Assembly (NCBI GenBank): GCA_036259835.1
Contig: DATABA010000106.1
Span: forward strand, 1-6,115
Source of the DNA: JALYGK01 sp036259835
GTDB lineage: Bacteria > Actinomycetota > UBA4738
Length of the DNA stretch: 6,115 nt
Reading direction: 5' to 3'
The position numbers were made by a program, and so were the translations under genes. The notes beneath the pieces were generated by a model. It saw nothing but the letters and a program-made list of their open reading frames with translations, did no database searches and was not told the origin of the DNA. Positions 1 through 5,132 of the stretch are shown piece after piece (within the stretch, counting starts at the first letter, position 1; each line of letters starts with the position of its first letter).

Positions 1-22
1 TTTAGGCTGCGGCCCCCTTTTT
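1..22 (+). terminator. possible 3' half of an upstream intrinsic terminator
   Basis: The left edge reads as a GC-rich run ending in CCCCC followed by five T residues (18-22). This looks like the distal arm and T-tract of a Rho-independent terminator whose proximal arm would lie outside the window. Only a very short hairpin can be drawn from the bases present, so this is a weak call. Confidence 0.2.
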
Positions 23-43
23 GTACGGTGCTTAGGGGGCGAG

Positions 44-520
44 ATGAAGACCGTTCACGTGGCATCGGTTTTTCCAGCCCCCGCCGGCCGGGTGTGGGAA
101 GCGCTTCAGCACCCAGCATCGTTCTTGTATGTGGTTCGCGGCTTGTTCCGGATACCTTCACTGGAAGGGAGAACCGAGCCGTATCGAGAAGGCGAGTCTG
201 GAAGCGGATGGATCTTCCTCTTCCACGTCATCCCTCTACATCGGCACCATGCGACTCTGGAGTCGATCGACCACGACGAAATGACGATGAAGAGCCGCGA
301 GCATGGCGGAGTGATCCGGTCCTGGCGTCACACCCTCCGCGTCGAGCCGCTAGACAACGCGCGATGTCGGTATCACGACGTCGTCGAGATAGACGCCGGT
401 GATCTCACGCCGCTGGTTGCTGCCTTTGCTCGGCTCCTTTACCGATATCGTCACCGCCGGTGGCGAAGGCTCGTCCTGAAGCATCTGGTCGAACGGCGGG
501 ACGCTCCGCGAGCTACATAA
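44..520 (+). CDS. SRPBCC/START-like (polyketide cyclase-type) protein
   Basis: This 158-aa protein looks like a single helix-grip (Bet v1/START/polyketide cyclase) domain, a fold that encloses a hydrophobic ligand cavity. The evidence is the N-terminal beta strand followed by the family-typical segment FPAPAGRVWEAL (residues 10-21), then 'HPASFLYVV', a central run of beta strands (about 55-115) and a long basic C-terminal helix (about 121-150). The length suits the family. No cleavable signal or membrane segment is seen, so it is probably cytoplasmic. The ATG is preceded by AGGGGG at 34-39 with a 4-nt spacer, which supports this start. The tail is unusually rich in Arg and His. Its 3' end overlaps the convergent gene 513-1163 by 8 nt, so the two transcripts may interfere. 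The ligand is unknown. The fold is recognised from sequence pattern only. Confidence 0.7.
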   Translation: MKTVHVASVFPAPAGRVWEALQHPASFLYVVRGLFRIPSLEGRTEPYREGESGSGWIFLFHVIPLHRHHATLESIDHDEMTMKSREHGGVIRSWRHTLRVEPLDNARCRYHDVVEIDAGDLTPLVAAFARLLYRYRHRRWRRLVLKHLVERRDAPRAT

Positions 521-1163
521 CGGTCTTCGCCGCGTCGCGAAACGACTCGAAGATAGCCTTCGAGTCTGCGGAGGCGATGTCGGGATAAAGGACGTGGACT
601 TCCAGTTGAGGGGACTCGCGGCGAATCGACAGTCTCCACACTCCGCCTGACACGGCCGCCAGCCGGTTCCAAGCATCGCGAGCCACGTCGGCGTCGGCCG
701 CCGGCCCATGAAGAACCTGGACATCGTCGTCGTCCCAGTCGGCCTCGTACCAGGCGTCGCGGTCGACGCGGCGCACGCGCTCGAGCCCGGTCCAGCCGCG
801 CCGGTCCCCGGCCTCCAGCTCGAATCGCGGGGATTTGGCCAGACGTCCCCGAAGGATGAGGAAGTCGCGCCTCCCGCGGGCTCTCGCCCGGGCCCACAGG
901 ACGCCCAGGTCGCGGGGCTCCAGCACGACCACCACTTCTGCCTGGCGGAACGGCTCGTGCGCATCGTCGATGTTGAGCTGGACCGCGGAGCTCCCCAGCC
1001 ACCGGAGCCGGGTTCGCCTGCCCAGAAGCCGAAGTCCTGGCTGGAGCCACCGAAGAATGTCGTTGCCCTTGCGGATGTTCCGCTGCGTCCCGATCGCGAA
1101 CCAGAGGAGAACGACGACCATCAGCACGATCAGGAGAGCCCCAAGAAGCGGCAGCCCGAACAC
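513..1163 (-). CDS. N-terminally membrane-anchored protein of unknown function
   Basis: This is a 216-aa protein. Residues about 4-24 form one strongly hydrophobic helix (LLGALLIVLMVVVLLWF) with no AxA cleavage site, followed at once by a basic stretch (TQRNIRKGN). It is therefore probably a single-pass membrane protein with the bulk in the cytoplasm by the positive-inside rule. The soluble part alternates hydrophobic beta strands (VVVVLEPRDLGVLW, DFLILRGRL) with Arg-rich loops and an acidic patch (DWDDDDVQ), with a final alpha/beta stretch (WRLSIRRESPQLEVHVLYP). I do not recognise a named domain. The start is GTG at 1161-1163 with no clear Shine-Dalgarno. An AT-rich element about 11 nt upstream could act as a -10 box, so the message may be leaderless. 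The stop overlaps the end of the convergent START-like gene and the start diverges from the ATPase operon. Confidence 0.65.
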   Translation of the reverse strand: MFGLPLLGALLIVLMVVVLLWFAIGTQRNIRKGNDILRWLQPGLRLLGRRTRLRWLGSSAVQLNIDDAHEPFRQAEVVVVLEPRDLGVLWARARARGRRDFLILRGRLAKSPRFELEAGDRRGWTGLERVRRVDRDAWYEADWDDDDVQVLHGPAADADVARDAWNRLAAVSGGVWRLSIRRESPQLEVHVLYPDIASADSKAIFESFRDAAKTVM

Positions 1164-1175
1164 GGCAGTGGCAAT

Positions 1176-1182
1176 CTATAAG
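1176..1182. promoter_or_regulatory. AT-rich divergent promoter candidate (CTATAAG)
   Basis: TATAAG at 1177-1182 on the + strand resembles a -10 box, placing a start site near 1189 and a roughly 28-nt leader before the operon start at 1218. Read on the minus strand, the same island gives TTATAGA just upstream of the GTG at 1163. It is the only AT-rich patch in this gap. No convincing -35 hexamer is visible for either direction. Confidence 0.3.
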
Positions 1183-1206
1183 TCGGAACCCGAATCAGCA
1201 GCTTCT

Positions 1207-1210
1207 GGAG
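1207..1210 (+). promoter_or_regulatory. Shine-Dalgarno deciding a TTG start
   Basis: GGAG lies 7 nt upstream of the TTG at 1218. It is the main reason for choosing this non-ATG start for the first small protein. The next in-frame ATG (residue 27) would cut off the basic N terminus and has no better site. Confidence 0.5.
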
Positions 1211-1217
1211 GCCCGGG

Positions 1218-1523
1218 TTGAGGAACCGGACGCGTCATCGGGGAAATGCCGGACGGGGAGGCCGCAGGCAGGCCCTCCGCGACTTCCTCTTCGGCATGGC
1301 CGGGTACGAGTTCGAACGCCACGCCATCGAGATGCGCACGTCGATGGAAAACGTGTTCATGGCCATCACGCTCGGCGACATGATCGGGCTTCCCGTCCTC
1401 CCGCCGTACTACTCGCTTCGGCTGCTCCCGTTTGTGGTTCCGGAGATTTCGACGTGGAAAAGACGGGTACTGAGAGAGAGAGGGTTTGGAGAAGACCACG
1501 AACACGAACTCCACGGGGTGTGA
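1218..1523 (+). CDS. small protein A of the twin-ATPase operon (unknown function)
   Basis: This 101-aa protein is the first gene of the operon. A very basic N terminus (residues 1-21, Arg-rich) leads into a helix with the pattern GMAGYEFERHA...RTSMENVF (26-47). A hydrophobic, proline-interrupted segment follows (about 47-75, containing ITLGDMIGLPVLPPYY and LRLLPFVVP), then the conserved basic motif STWKRRVLRE (78-87) and an acidic/His tail. The 62-residue core from GMA to LRE matches the next gene at 39 of 62 positions (my hand alignment), so the two are tandem duplicates. The hydrophobic stretch is long enough to enter a membrane but carries an Asp and several prolines, suggesting a re-entrant or peripheral helix, or a short anchor near the C terminus. 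It contains no cysteine. The start is TTG, so the N-terminal boundary is uncertain. I recognise no named family; a partner of the downstream ATPases is an inference from position. Confidence 0.72.
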   Translation: MRNRTRHRGNAGRGGRRQALRDFLFGMAGYEFERHAIEMRTSMENVFMAITLGDMIGLPVLPPYYSLRLLPFVVPEISTWKRRVLRERGFGEDHEHELHGV

Positions 1524-1528
1524 CCGAT

Positions 1529-1846
1529 ATGGCTGAGACGCAGGAGCCGGGTCACCAGGAGCCCGGCACAGAGAAGGAAACCGGGCGGCGCCGCGGCAAG
1601 GGGTTTTTCGGCAAGCTGCGCGAGGTCACCTACGGGATGGCCGCCCATGACATGACGCGGCACGCCCTTCGTACGCGGGCCAGCATGGAGCACCTGTTCA
1701 TCCTGATCACGATGGGGGACCTTCTCGGGGTGCCGATCCTTCCTCCTTACTACTCGCTTCGCCTGATGCCCTACGTGGTGCCGCAAATCACCACGTGGAA
1801 GCGGCGAATGCTTCGGGAGAAGGACGTCACAGACGCGATCTTCTAG
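1529..1846 (+). CDS. small protein B, tandem paralogue of small protein A (unknown function)
   Basis: This 105-aa protein has a polar N terminus rich in Glu, Gln, Gly and Pro (1-18), then a basic patch (GRRRGKGFFGK, 19-29). The shared core follows: GMAAHDMTRHALRTRASMEHLF (36-57), a hydrophobic segment (LFILITMGDLLGVPILPPYY, 56-75), LRLMPYVVP (78-85) and TTWKRRMLRE (88-97). About 15-20 residues remain after the hydrophobic part. The first 35 residues are unlike protein A, so the core is what selection keeps. ATG at 1529 was chosen because GGGGTG at 1515-1520 sits 8 nt upstream; an in-frame GTG at 1520 overlapping the previous stop is possible. The gene starts 5 nt after protein A ends, and 4 nt separate its stop from the ATPase gene, so translation is probably coupled. 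It contains no cysteine. It could be a membrane partner or a client of the ATPases. Confidence 0.78.
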   Translation: MAETQEPGHQEPGTEKETGRRRGKGFFGKLREVTYGMAAHDMTRHALRTRASMEHLFILITMGDLLGVPILPPYYSLRLMPYVVPQITTWKRRMLREKDVTDAIF

Positions 1847-1850
1847 ACCG

Positions 1851-2888
1851 ATGGCGAGAACCGAAGCGCAGAAAGGGGGAACAGGGCCGACCGAGACCGT
1901 CACGTCGGCCCGCAACCTGGCGCAGGTGTTCGAGCAACACCCCGAACGCCGCTATGTGATGTTCGGCGGGAAAGGGGGGCTCGGGAAGACCACGTTCTCC
2001 GCGGCCACCGGCTACTGGCTGGCCCAGCAGGGACACCGCGTCCTCGTCTTCTCTGTCGACCCGCAGGCCAGCCTGTCGGACATCTTCGAGCAGGACATCT
2101 TCGGCAAGGGCGCCGTCAAGATCATGGACAACCTCTGGGCCCAGGAGATCGACGCCGACCGTCACATCAAGGAGTACCAGGGCGAGATCCGGCAGAAGAT
2201 CAAGGAGATGTGGGCGCTCGACAGCGTCCCCGATGAGATCGAGGACTACATCGAAGCGGCGTCCGCCGAGCCGGCCATGGAGGAGAGCGCGATCTTCGAC
2301 TCCGTGGTCGACATCGTGGTGCAGGGCGAATACGACTTCTACATCTACGACCTGGTGCCGCTGGGGCACGCGCTCTACTACCTGTCCATGGCGAAGGTCT
2401 ACGACGAGTGGATCTCCAAGATCACGCGCCTACGAGAGGAGATGCAGGAGTACCAGGAGGTGGCGGCGCGTATGCGCCGCGAGAACGAGGCCGAAGAGGA
2501 CCTCATCCTGGGCGAGCTCCAGTACATCCGGGGGCGGATCAACGCGGCCTCGAAGATCCTGACCGATCGGCAGAAGACCGCGTTCTTCTTCGTCTTGGTG
2601 CCCGAGGAGATGATCCTGCTGGACACGAAGAAAGCCGCGGAGATGTTCGCGAAGTTCGACGTCCCGATCGGTGGCTACGTGGTGAACCGCGTCCTGCCGG
2701 AGGAGCTGAGCACCGGCGAGGTGCCCCCATACCTGAAGAACCGAATCGAGATGCAGCGGAAATACATGGAGAGGATCGACCGAGAATTCGGTGCTCAGGT
2801 TCTGGCACAGGTCCCCGAGCTCGAACGCGACATCACGGGGCTGCCGATGATTGAGCGCGTGGCGCAGCGTCTCTTTGGAGAGGGATAG
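1851..2888 (+). CDS. ArsA/Get3-family ATPase 1 (intact switch I, altered switch II)
   Basis: This 345-aa protein is a single-domain member of the ArsA/Get3 branch of deviant-Walker P-loop (SIMIBI) ATPases. The P-loop GGKGGLGKTT (39-48) includes the signature lysine K41, which in this class reaches across the dimer. Switch I reads DPQASLSD (70-77) and keeps both Asp residues of the Get3 consensus DPAHNLSD. Switch II reads DLVPLGHA (167-174) against the usual DTAPTGHT, so the first Asp and the GH pair stay but three positions are changed. VVNR at 277-280 matches the adenine-contacting Asn region. An acidic helical stretch (about 193-235) lies where Get3 has its client-binding helices, but it is charged rather than Met-rich. 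No cysteine is present, so neither the ArsA metalloid site nor the Get3 CxxC zinc site exists. The Shine-Dalgarno is weak, consistent with coupling to the gene 4 nt upstream. The cargo is unknown. Confidence 0.9.
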   Translation: MARTEAQKGGTGPTETVTSARNLAQVFEQHPERRYVMFGGKGGLGKTTFSAATGYWLAQQGHRVLVFSVDPQASLSDIFEQDIFGKGAVKIMDNLWAQEIDADRHIKEYQGEIRQKIKEMWALDSVPDEIEDYIEAASAEPAMEESAIFDSVVDIVVQGEYDFYIYDLVPLGHALYYLSMAKVYDEWISKITRLREEMQEYQEVAARMRRENEAEEDLILGELQYIRGRINAASKILTDRQKTAFFFVLVPEEMILLDTKKAAEMFAKFDVPIGGYVVNRVLPEELSTGEVPPYLKNRIEMQRKYMERIDREFGAQVLAQVPELERDITGLPMIERVAQRLFGEG

Positions 2889-2896
2889 GAGTCACG

Positions 2897-3946
2897 ATGG
2901 CCGACACGACGACGCCGACCGCCGAGCAGACGCCGACCGCGGAACAGATCGAGGCGGCGATGGAGAAAACCGCCGAGGCGGGCGAATCCATCCGGCAGTT
3001 CCTCGATTCGCATCCGAACCTCCGGTACACGTTCTTCGGAGGAAAGGGCGGCGTCGGCAAGACCGTGATGGCCGGGATGATGGCCGTCTGGCTCGGCGAG
3101 CAGGGGAAACGGACGCTTTTGGCCTCGACCAACCCTGTCCACAGCCTCTCGGGTCTTCTGGAACAGGACGTGTACGGGAAGGCCACACAGGTGCAGGGCG
3201 CGGAGAACCTGTGGGCCTACGAGATCGACACCACCGAGGCCATCCAGCGATCGAAGAAGGAGATTCGGGAGAAGATCCAGTGGTTCCTGAAGTTTGCCGA
3301 GATTTCGACGCGGGCAGACGAGTTCGTCGAGGCGGCAACGATGAACCCCGCGTTCGAAGAGTCGGCCATGTTCGAGAACATGATCGACCTCATCTTCCGC
3401 GACGAGTACGACATCTACGTATTCGACACCGCGCCGACGGCGAACGCGCGCAGGCTTCTCGGCATGTCGAAGGTCTATGGCTTGTGGGTGAACAAGATGG
3501 TGAAGTCGCGAGAGGAAGCGCAGTCGCTTCGCGAGCTGCTTTCGTTCACGAAGAAAAAGGAACAGGACCCGCTGATGGAGTACCTGGTGGAGTTCCGTGA
3601 GCGAATCGGCCGCGCTCGCGATCTGTTGACCGATCCGCAGAAGACACAGTTCTTCTTCGTGACGCTTCCCGAGGCGCTGCCGATCGCGGTGATCCGACGA
3701 TTCATCGGCTGGTTCAACGACTTCGGGATCCCGGTCGGGGGAGTGGTGGTGAACGGCGTGATCCGAACTGAGGATCCGGCCAGCGCTCCCGAATTCGTTC
3801 GGAATCGAATCGCCATGCAAGAGGCATACCTCGGGCAGATTCGGAAAGACTTCGAAAACCGCGTACGCGGTGTGTTACCGCTCTACGACGACGAGATCAG
3901 GGGCGTGGACGACCTTCGTCAGGCGGCGAAGGAGCTGTTTGCCTGA
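2897..3946 (+). CDS. ArsA/Get3-family ATPase 2 (switch I Asp replaced by Asn)
   Basis: This 349-aa paralogue of the upstream ATPase follows it by 8 nt. The P-loop is GGKGGVGKTV (48-57). Switch I reads NPVHSLSG (79-86): the residue matching the catalytic Asp of Get3 (D57 in yeast) is Asn, and the second Asp is Gly. Switch II is closer to consensus, DTAPTANA (177-184), but lacks the Gly-His pair. VVNG (284-287) keeps the adenine-contacting Asn. Shared with ATPase 1 are EQD-(V/I)-(Y/F)-GK after switch I, NLWA-x-EID, P-A-x-EESA-x-F and EYD-x-Y. The N terminus adds a Thr/Ala/Glu-rich extension (1-30) with a tandem TPTAEQ repeat. It contains no cysteine. From what is known of Get3, where D57N blocks hydrolysis, this subunit probably binds ATP but hydrolyses it poorly, so I infer a regulatory half of a heterodimer with ATPase 1. 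Confidence 0.9.
   Translation: MADTTTPTAEQTPTAEQIEAAMEKTAEAGESIRQFLDSHPNLRYTFFGGKGGVGKTVMAGMMAVWLGEQGKRTLLASTNPVHSLSGLLEQDVYGKATQVQGAENLWAYEIDTTEAIQRSKKEIREKIQWFLKFAEISTRADEFVEAATMNPAFEESAMFENMIDLIFRDEYDIYVFDTAPTANARRLLGMSKVYGLWVNKMVKSREEAQSLRELLSFTKKKEQDPLMEYLVEFRERIGRARDLLTDPQKTQFFFVTLPEALPIAVIRRFIGWFNDFGIPVGGVVVNGVIRTEDPASAPEFVRNRIAMQEAYLGQIRKDFENRVRGVLPLYDDEIRGVDDLRQAAKELFA
2912..2947 (+). repeat. 18-nt tandem repeat inside ATPase 2
   Basis: Two adjacent 18-nt units (2912-2929 and 2930-2947) differ at two positions, both silent, so each encodes TPTAEQ. They lie in the variable N-terminal extension ahead of the ATPase fold, which suggests a recent slippage duplication in a flexible linker. 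Confidence 0.75.
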
Positions 3947-3980
3947 TGATGCGTGACGGTACCTACACGTGTCAGATCGA

Positions 3981-3986
3981 AGGAGG
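3981..3986 (+). promoter_or_regulatory. Shine-Dalgarno fixing the start of the exported protein
   Basis: A perfect AGGAGG sits 6 nt before the ATG at 3993. This rules out the in-frame GTG at 3969, which lies upstream of the site and would put extra charged residues ahead of the signal peptide. Confidence 0.8.
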
Positions 3987-3992
3987 CACGAA

Positions 3993-4241
3993 ATGAAGCC
4001 CGTGAAGAGAGTGCTTGCGGCGGCATTTTTTGCAGGAGTTCTTGCTGTGCCGGCGCCCGCGTTGGCCTTCCATCACGTCGCCGTCCCGGCGGATGAATGC
4101 GCTCCAGAGCAGGCGGGCGAGCCGGGAAATAATCAGACGGCCTTCGCAGCGCAGAGGGATCGGAACCCACACTTCGATCCTCCATTGCCGCCTGCGAACA
4201 CGCCGGGCCAGGCTCCAGAGGAGTGCCCTCCTCAGCGTTAG
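3993..4241 (+). CDS. small Sec-exported protein with two cysteines
   Basis: This 82-aa precursor has a classical signal peptide: a basic n-region (MKPVKR), a hydrophobic core (VLAAAFFAGVLAV) and a PAPALA end with an AxA-type cleavage site after residue 25. Cleavage would leave a mature peptide of about 57 residues starting FHHVAVPADECAPEQ. The mature part is rich in Pro, Asn, Gln and Ala, looks largely unstructured, and carries one Cys near the start and one near the end (PEECPPQR), which could form a disulfide. The N-terminal His pair could bind a metal, but that is speculative. No lipobox is present. It starts 47 nt after ATPase 2 with its own strong Shine-Dalgarno and is the last gene before the terminator, so it is probably transcribed with the ATPases. 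The function is unknown. Confidence 0.72.
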   Translation: MKPVKRVLAAAFFAGVLAVPAPALAFHHVAVPADECAPEQAGEPGNNQTAFAAQRDRNPHFDPPLPPANTPGQAPEECPPQR

Positions 4242-4256
4242 GAGGTCCGAATCGAC

Positions 4257-4288
4257 GGGCGCCGTCCCGGACGGGCGGCGCCCTTTTT
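4257..4288 (+). terminator. Rho-independent terminator closing the ATPase operon
   Basis: An 11-bp GC-rich stem (4257-4267 pairing with 4273-4283, with one G-U pair) has a 5-nt loop and is followed directly by TTTTT (4284-4288). It starts 16 nt after the stop of the exported protein. The last T is also the outer base of the stop codon of the convergent crotonase gene. No T-tract follows the stem on the minus strand, so it should act mainly on + transcripts. Confidence 0.88.
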
Positions 4289-5085
4289 CATTTCCCCTTG
4301 AACTGCGGCGCTCGCTGCTCCATGAACGCAGCCACCGCTTCGCGATGGTCCTCGCTCTGAAGACATGTCGCTTGGGCAATTGCTTCTCGCTCGAACTGGG
4401 ACTCGATCGGCGTCTCGTGCGCCCGGTTGATCAAGGTTTTGGCCTGCGAGACGGCAATGGGGGAATGGGAGGTCACTCTGCGCATCAGGTTCTGGGCCTC
4501 TTCCATCCGTCGGTCATCGTCCACAAGTCGGTTCACGATCCCCAGACCAAACGCTTCGGCGGCGTCGATCGTTCTTGCCGCCCACACGAGTTCCTTCGCC
4601 ACGGCCGCTCCGGCGGTTCGGGCGAGGTGGTGAGAGCCTCCCAGGTCAGGAATGATCCCGTACTGGAGCTCGAGGATGGCGAACCGCGCGTCCGGCGACG
4701 CGACCCGAAGGTCACACGCCAGCGCGAGCTGGAACCCGGCACCGAGGGCGTGGCCCTGAACGACGGCAATGGTGGGCTTCCCCATGGTGGCCAGGAGGCG
4801 AAACGGACGCTGTGCCATCTGGATGAACATGCCGAACTCGGTCGAGCCGGCGCCCATGCCGCCGAGCTCGGCAAGGAGCGCGAGATCGATACCGGCGCAG
4901 AACGACGGCCCTTCGCCTATCAGGAGAACGCCGCGAACGTCGGTGTCGTTGTTGGCGAGTTCGGCGGCTTCTCCAAGCTCAAGGAACATCGCCTGGTTCA
5001 TGGCGTTTCGCTTGTCGGGTCTGGCGAGCGTGATGGTGGCGATGTGCTCTTCGACTTCGTACCGAATGGTTTCGAACTTGTCCAT
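4288..5085 (-). CDS. enoyl-CoA hydratase/isomerase family (crotonase fold) protein
   Basis: This 265-aa protein has the usual crotonase length. It acts on acyl-CoA thioesters in the cytoplasm. The oxyanion-hole segments are visible as FCAGIDL (62-68) and GHALGAGF (111-118). N-terminal ITLARPDKRNAM (18-29) and RFAILELQYGIIPDLGG (134-150) are typical of the family. The first catalytic Glu of classical enoyl-CoA hydratase (E144 in rat) is replaced by Gln119. The second (E164) is kept as Glu139, and Asp147 lies eight residues later, the spacing of the Glu/Asp pair in dienoyl-CoA isomerase and of the IPD motif in PaaG-like isomerases. A double-bond isomerase is therefore more likely than a hydratase. 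ATG at 5085 is preceded by GGAGG with a 4-nt spacer; longer in-frame starts are not credible. The exact substrate cannot be told. Confidence 0.9.
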   Translation of the reverse strand: MDKFETIRYEVEEHIATITLARPDKRNAMNQAMFLELGEAAELANNDTDVRGVLLIGEGPSFCAGIDLALLAELGGMGAGSTEFGMFIQMAQRPFRLLATMGKPTIAVVQGHALGAGFQLALACDLRVASPDARFAILELQYGIIPDLGGSHHLARTAGAAVAKELVWAARTIDAAEAFGLGIVNRLVDDDRRMEEAQNLMRRVTSHSPIAVSQAKTLINRAHETPIESQFEREAIAQATCLQSEDHREAVAAFMEQRAPQFKGK

Positions 5086-5089
5086 GGGA

Positions 5090-5094
5090 CCTCC
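5090..5094 (-). promoter_or_regulatory. Shine-Dalgarno fixing the crotonase start
   Basis: GGAGG on the minus strand lies 4 nt upstream of the ATG at 5085. It selects this start over upstream in-frame starts, which would run through the divergent zinc-ribbon gene. Confidence 0.8.
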
Positions 5095-5116
5095 AAGGAA
5101 GAAATCGTGCCTGACG

Positions 5117-5123
5117 CTATACC
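5117..5123. promoter_or_regulatory. AT-rich divergent promoter candidate (CTATACC)
   Basis: TATACC at 5118-5123 on the + strand, and TATAGC on the minus strand at 5117-5122, lie in the 47-nt gap between the crotonase and zinc-ribbon genes and could serve as overlapping -10 boxes. On the + side the start site would fall at or next to the GTG at 5133, giving a leaderless message. The -35 hexamers are not convincing. Confidence 0.25.
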
Positions 5124-5132
5124 ATCGCGACC

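Noticed and set aside
1454..1528. A longer start for small protein B inside small protein A
   Set aside because: The extra 25 residues are the shifted reading of protein A's conserved TWKRR region. The ATG at 1529 has a well-spaced GGGGTG site.
1851..2888. ParA/MinD-type partition protein
   Set aside because: The DPxxxLSD switch I, the GH in switch II, the EESA-x-F block and the VVN adenine-binding segment match the ArsA/Get3 branch better than ParA or MinD.
2795..3820. A 341-codon open frame on the minus strand opposite ATPase 2
   Set aside because: It is an antisense shadow of a strongly recognisable ATPase. Its product is His/Arg/Leu-rich without any domain pattern.
1851..3946. Arsenical resistance (arsA) operon
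   Set aside because: Neither ATPase has a cysteine, each is a single-domain protein rather than the fused A1-A2 form, and no arsB, arsC, arsD or arsR neighbour is present.
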